Source: Candidatus Altimarinota bacterium
GTDB lineage: Bacteria > Patescibacteriota > Gracilibacteria > UBA1369 > UM-FILTER-53-11
Direction: 5' to 3'
Assembly (NCBI GenBank): GCA_018061065.1
Contig: JAGOUV010000012.1
Location: forward strand, 9,191-45,400
DNA: 36,210 bases
In this document: positions 33,471-36,210 of the stretch, in pieces
Numbering within the stretch: position 1 is the stretch's first letter
Layout: every line of letters begins with the position of its first letter
Notes under the pieces: generated by a model
Databases searched by the model: none
What the model was told of the DNA's origin: nothing
The model's input: only the letters and a program-made list of their open reading frames with translations
Made by a program: the position numbers and the translations under genes

Positions 33471-33488
33471 TTCGCCGTCGACGGTGAA
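33471..33488. repeat. Near-perfect 18-bp palindrome
   Basis: TTCGCCGTCGACGGTGAA: a perfect CCGTCGACGG core with TTC/GAA arms and one G/T step on each side. It lies 23 nt after the stop of the 79-aa gene and has no T-run, so it is not a standard terminator. Possible operator or RNA hairpin. Confidence 0.7.
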
Positions 33489-33531
33489 TTACGCAGGTAT
33501 TTTGCCGTATGACAAAATTGTTATATTTAAG

Positions 33532-33560
33532 TGTGCACGTGCACATGTATGTTCATACAT
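33532..33560. repeat. Two abutting palindromes, the second followed by T5
   Basis: TGTGCACGTGCACA (33532-33545, perfect 14 bp) abuts ATGTATG-TT-CATACAT (33545-33560), sharing base 33545; TTTTT runs from 33560 to 33564. The second may end transcripts of the 79-aa gene, though its stem is weak. The first could be an operator dyad. Confidence 0.65.
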
Positions 33561-33596
33561 TTTTCATAATTATTTCATCAGGCGTTCATTTTTGTT

Positions 33597-33605
33597 TGCT
33601 ACGAT
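33597..33605 (+). promoter_or_regulatory. Extended -10 promoter for the tRNA-like RNA
   Basis: TGC followed by TACGAT (33600-33605). The predicted +1 is 33612, the exact first base of the outer closing helix of the RNA. No clear -35. Confidence 0.45.
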
Positions 33606-33611
33606 TTTCGA

Positions 33612-33708
33612 GCTAGAAATGGATGGGTTTGACCCTGGTGGGTATGCGAAAACTTGACACTTTTGCCTCGGGGTTCGATTCCCCGCAGATCCACCACCCA
33701 TCTCTAGC
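33612..33708 (+). ncRNA. tRNA-like / tmRNA-3'-domain-like RNA with encoded CCA
   Basis: A perfect T-arm (CGGGG-TTCGATT-CCCCG, 33669-33685) is followed by CAGATCC, discriminator A and CCA (33686-33696). GGGTTTG (33625-33631) pairs along all 7 positions with CAGATCC (two G-U). Between them are a 4-bp hairpin (ACCC-TGGT-GGGT) and a 6-bp hairpin around ACTTGACAC. There is no canonical D-arm, no proper 7-nt anticodon loop and no long variable arm. GGGTTTGAC fits the tmRNA D-loop signature GGNTTYGAC, but no tag frame or pseudoknots separate the halves. An outer helix, GCTAGA-ATGG-TGG (33612-33626) against CCA-CCAT-TCTAGC (33694-33708), with two A/C mismatches, encloses everything. Promoter and terminator fit this unit. 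It may be a divergent tRNA, a decayed tmRNA or a new tRNA-like small RNA. Confidence 0.55.
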
Positions 33709-33782
33709 AGTCAAAGAAAAGACCCTCGGTTATTACACCTTGGGCCTTTTTCTTATTTGGTAGGCGAAAACTTGACGCTTTT
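33641..33782 (+). repeat. 24-bp direct repeat pair flanking the RNA 3' domain and terminator
   Basis: GGTA[TG]GCGAAAACTTGAC[AG]CTTTT occurs at 33641-33664 and 33759-33782, 22 of 24 identical, starts 118 bp apart. The first copy is the central hairpin of the tRNA-like RNA; the second lies just after its terminator. Confidence 0.85.
33717..33752. terminator. Bidirectional intrinsic terminator
   Basis: AAAAG-ACCC-TCGG (33717-33729) pairs with CC-TT-GGG-C-CTTTT (33738-33750) with small internal mismatches. It gives CCTTTTTCTT on plus and GGGTCTTTTCTTT on minus. It ends the tRNA-like RNA (plus) and can serve the 152-aa gene/aldolase operon (minus). Confidence 0.8.
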
Positions 33783-33840
33783 ATTATATCAAATTTCAAC
33801 AAAAAGTCTAATATAAATCGCTTCTGCCTGCGCTCTTCGG

Positions 33841-34299
33841 CTAAAACTCCTTAATCTTTACCTGTGAGGGATTTAGCAATTTTTTAATACTATCTGTCTG
33901 GTCGAAATCAAAAGCTAAAGAATTTTTCTCCATAAGTTTTTTTGCCTTGGCTAAGGTAGTCTGATCAAACAAACCATCGGCTGGGCTATCGCCTACTTTT
34001 TTCTGAAGATCTTTTACCGCGTCTATAAAAGTAAGCGTCATCGTTGCATTTTCTGGAACATTTAGCAGACTACAGAGGACTGTTTTATCGATAGTACCCT
34101 TATCAAACAACTCTTGCTGAGCTTTGATAATGTTGTTATCGGGAGAGGGAAATTCAAAATTGGTGAGACCACGGTTAACGGCAGCATCTCCTTGATCTAA
34201 AAGAGTGCCATCAGGACCAAATTCACGTATCGTTGTTTTTGACTTGGAACCATCGGCTGTTTCTGGAGTTTTTTCACCTCCTGCGCTTGGATTTGCCAT
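33841..34299 (-). CDS. Small protein with a peptidoglycan-binding-like C-terminal segment, 152 aa
   Basis: The N-terminus (1-60) is polar and disordered-looking (MANPSAGGEKTPETADGSKSK). Residues about 90-130, FIDAVKDLQKKVGDSPADGLFDQTTLAKAKKLM, follow the PG_binding_1 pattern (AVxxLQxxxGxxxDGxFxxxTxxA), though there is no signal peptide. It could be cytoplasmic, with the match reflecting only a three-helix fold. It follows the aldolase gene by 18 nt on the same strand, so it is probably co-transcribed. The assignment is tentative. Confidence 0.6.
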   Translation of the reverse strand: MANPSAGGEKTPETADGSKSKTTIREFGPDGTLLDQGDAAVNRGLTNFEFPSPDNNIIKAQQELFDKGTIDKTVLCSLLNVPENATMTLTFIDAVKDLQKKVGDSPADGLFDQTTLAKAKKLMEKNSLAFDFDQTDSIKKLLNPSQVKIKEF

Positions 34300-34317
34300 A
34301 ATATAGGTGATTAAATA

Positions 34318-35355
34318 TTAATATAGATCGCTCTTCCCCGCAGACATGAAGGCTTTCTCCATCATCATTTTGACGTGGTCTTTTACCGCTGCCTCACCCT
34401 CGCGGTGATCGAGCTTCTCCACCTCTGACAAAAAGTGATTCAAGACATAACGGCGTGGCTTGCCCTTTTCTTTTGCAAACACATCCATCTGATCCAAGAG
34501 TGTCTGTGGGAAATATTTAAACCAAATATCAGACAACGCCGTCGCGTAGTTAAACTTGCGTGCACCATTTTCAATCGCACGGTTGAAGTCACTTGGCGTC
34601 AGACCAGAACCTCCATGCAACACACCGTACGCACCCATTGGTCGTGCCATGTCCGTAATCTCACGAATGCGATCCCAACCAATCAACGGTGCCTCCAAAT
34701 ACACCCCGTGACCATTTCCCACAAAGAACGAAATCGCCTCCGGTCGAACAGCCTCCACCAACTTCTGCGCATCTTCGAGCTTGGTATAGTAATTTGAAAT
34801 ATTCTGTTTAATTTCTGGATCAGCCAATGCAGAAGCGGCACCCACCTCACCTTCCTCAATCTCAAGTGAAATTCCGAGTGGATGAACTTTTGTAATTACT
34901 TCAGTACACTTGGCAATATTTTCAGCGAGCGGCTTCTCAGAAAGATCTACCAAGAGCGAAGAAAAACCTGCCTCGATCGTGCGCTGCATGCATCCGTCGA
35001 CATCTTTTTTAATATGATCGTGGTGCAAAACAACCGGAACGCTATAACCAAATTCTGCGATCATCGCCTCGATTCCATCGTGAGTTAGATCAGAGAGACG
35101 AGCGGGCGGCATCTCACAATATCCCACTTCAGACTCCGCGATCTCCAAAATCACCGGTGACTTCACCTCCCACGCTGCGCGCAACACCGCATTCAAAATC
35201 CACTTTGAGCGAATATTACATGCCACGACACCAAACTTGTGCTGGTCGGCAACAGTCAAAATAGGTTTCAAATTTGAGACGCGATAGCCGTTTTTCAGAG
35301 TGCGTACATGAGGATTCACATCGGGGGTAAAGGGAGCGAGAGCAGGAATGGACAT
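34318..35355 (-). CDS. fba: Class II fructose-bisphosphate aldolase
   Basis: 345 aa from ATG 35355; the open frame extends to a GTG at 35412, but the family normally begins near MSIPALAPFTPDV. It splits or forms fructose-1,6-bisphosphate from DHAP and glyceraldehyde-3-phosphate using Zn. Seen: GVVACNIRSKWILNAVLRAA, VPVVLHHDHIKKD with Zn-binding His and the catalytic Asp, SLEIEEGEVG, FFVGNGHGVY, GVLHGGSGL (third Zn His) and KFNYATAL. Some of these, such as HHDH for HTDH and NYATAL for NIDTDL, show it is a divergent member. Its co-product enzyme FBPase is encoded nearby. Probably an operon with the 152-aa gene. Confidence 0.93.
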   Translation of the reverse strand: MSIPALAPFTPDVNPHVRTLKNGYRVSNLKPILTVADQHKFGVVACNIRSKWILNAVLRAAWEVKSPVILEIAESEVGYCEMPPARLSDLTHDGIEAMIAEFGYSVPVVLHHDHIKKDVDGCMQRTIEAGFSSLLVDLSEKPLAENIAKCTEVITKVHPLGISLEIEEGEVGAASALADPEIKQNISNYYTKLEDAQKLVEAVRPEAISFFVGNGHGVYLEAPLIGWDRIREITDMARPMGAYGVLHGGSGLTPSDFNRAIENGARKFNYATALSDIWFKYFPQTLLDQMDVFAKEKGKPRRYVLNHFLSEVEKLDHREGEAAVKDHVKMMMEKAFMSAGKSDLY

Positions 35356-35430
35356 AGAGACAAGGGTTAGAGAGATACAAAATACGCGGAAAGGATAATG
35401 AATCGCTCGCACCCATGAAATTAAAGTATA

Positions 35431-35459
35431 TTGACAGAAGTTGATTATATATCAATAAT
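35431..35459 (+). promoter_or_regulatory. Promoter of the edge methyltransferase gene
   Basis: Perfect TTGACA (35431-35436), 17-bp spacer, AATAAT (35454-35459). The leader would be about 17 nt. The minus strand here also carries TATAAT (35449-35444) and TATACT (35430-35425), candidates for the divergent aldolase promoter, without a clear -35. Confidence 0.6.
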
Positions 35460-35482
35460 GCATTCCGGCCTTAAGATGACGT

Positions 35483-36210
35483 ATGACAGATAAATTGAAA
35501 AATTTTTTAGGAGAACAGGAGGAGTCGTATGTAGCAGGGTATGCTGCAGAAACAGCCGACTGGTTTCGAAGAGGAATATACGATGCATTTGCAGAAAAAA
35601 TTGCCTCAGGTTTAGCAGACAAACCTACGACAAAACATTTAGATGTGGGATTTGGCTTTGGATTACTTTTATTGGCCCTGCGCGTGCGCTTAGAAAAAGC
35701 GGTGCTGATGGGAATTGATACGAACGAAATTATGGCATACACCGCCATCGAGTATGCCCAAGAAGGAGGCTATCCCCATACCTCTTGTTTAGGTAAGAGA
35801 TTAACGATCGATACTAAGGAACAAAGAATAACAGGTGTTAGCCAGAATTTTATGCACATACCTGGGTATCAAGTAGCGGCGGGAAAAATTAACTTCCTAC
35901 TGGATGACATCTGCGATCCACAGGTATTGCCCGCTATTTTAGGCGGCGAACAACTGGACTCGATGAGCTTTACCCTACCCGGAGCAAGTCGCGCAAATCT
36001 ATACTCAAAACCGTTTAATTTACCAGCATATATTGCGGCTCAAAAAGAAGATCGGACGAGAATGTTATATGCTAGAAATGCAGAATATTCTCAAAAGCTA
36101 CGTAGCTCTGGGGTGGAGTATGCCGCATGTCACTTAAAACCAGGTGGACAGTTATTTTTGGCCGAGCGATGCATTATCGAGGGATCACTAGATGATATAG
36201 GAGACGAGCT
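35483..36210 (+). CDS. Class I SAM-dependent methyltransferase, cut by window end
   Basis: The frame is open from ATG 35483 to the window edge, 242 codons visible. It starts MTDKLKNFLGEQEESYVAGYAAETADW. Motif I is LDVGFGFGLLLLAL (53-66), with GIDTNE (77-82) as the acidic SAM-ribose loop and INFLLDDICD as the motif-II region. The later LKPGGQLFLAER is the typical post-motif strand of class I methyltransferases. A substrate is not evident. The same-strand -35/-10 pair and short leader support the start; an overlapping minus-strand frame (35452-35748) is a shadow. Confidence 0.8.
   Translation, partial: MTDKLKNFLGEQEESYVAGYAAETADWFRRGIYDAFAEKIASGLADKPTTKHLDVGFGFGLLLLALRVRLEKAVLMGIDTNEIMAYTAIEYAQEGGYPHTSCLGKRLTIDTKEQRITGVSQNFMHIPGYQVAAGKINFLLDDICDPQVLPAILGGEQLDSMSFTLPGASRANLYSKPFNLPAYIAAQKEDRTRMLYARNAEYSQKLRSSGVEYAACHLKPGGQLFLAERCIIEGSLDDIGDE

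Noticed and set aside
33621-33693. Ordinary 73-nt tRNA
   Set aside because: T-arm numbering and U8 fit, but two acceptor mismatches, no D-stem and a broken anticodon stem (A-C and A-A pairs) make it non-canonical.
33271-33696. A full one-piece tmRNA running from GGATCCG through an AEELAA tag to the CCA
   Set aside because: GGATCCG pairs at 6 of 7 positions with CAGATCC, and CGGCTCGAC resembles the tmRNA D-loop, with plausible spacing. But all of it lies inside a well-formed 79-codon gene with its own promoter, the GG spacing is off by one, and GGGTTTG pairs better with the acceptor strand. Covariance search would settle it.
35452-35748. 98-aa minus-strand ORF
   Set aside because: Antisense to the SAM motif of the methyltransferase that runs off the window.

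Overview
The window looks like a chromosomal segment of an uncultured Candidate Phyla Radiation (Patescibacteria) bacterium, most likely from the Peregrinibacteria/Peribacteria side. This is inferred from gene content: many very large lineage-specific proteins, a small conserved envelope and central-metabolism set, FecR/ECF-sigma and MFS-SpeE genes, and a B12-dependent ribonucleotide reductase. TGA is used as a normal stop (nrdJ, the LCP gene, the ComEC-like gene), so the recoded Gracilibacteria are unlikely. Shine-Dalgarno sequences are nearly absent. Several genes have a sigma-70-type -10 hexamer exactly 6 nt before ATG, which points to leaderless mRNAs.

Layout. 1-2246: the end of an upstream gene and a surface protein with thrombospondin-1-like repeats and four 14-residue tandem repeats. 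A bidirectional terminator separates it from a minus-strand pair, an unknown 550-aa protein followed by a divergent Ddl (2323-5155). 5274-12637 (plus): an unknown protein, then nrdJ (class II RNR) behind two NrdR boxes 32 bp apart, then a 728-aa helical repeat protein. 12634-14548 (minus): a ComEC-channel-only protein and two membrane-anchored FAM173-like methyltransferases, translationally coupled or closely spaced. 14683-21387 (minus): a lipoprotein and a giant 1872-aa single-TM protein. 21474-27136 (plus): a CAP-domain protein, then LytR-CpsA-Psr ligase, D,D-carboxypeptidase and MraY, forming an envelope cluster. 27078-31472 (minus): MFS/spermidine-synthase-like protein, ECF sigma factor and FecR-domain protein. 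31536-33119 (minus): fbp followed by two small AT-rich genes. 33209-33448 (plus): a small acidic protein. 33449-33840: noncoding, with palindromes and a candidate small RNA. 33841-35355 (minus): class II aldolase and a small peptidoglycan-binding-like protein. 35483-end (plus): a methyltransferase cut by the window edge.

Functional themes. Wall synthesis and remodelling (Ddl, MraY, LCP, DacA-like, CAP proteins) sits beside sugar-phosphate metabolism (FBPase, FBP aldolase) and deoxynucleotide synthesis. The most unexplained element is the compact plus-strand RNA unit at 33597-33752. It has an extended -10, a predicted start at 33612, a perfect T-arm, a 7-bp acceptor stem, an encoded CCA end, an outer closing helix and an intrinsic terminator. 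Its D and anticodon arms are not those of a normal tRNA, and I could not find a tmRNA mRNA-like domain attached to it.
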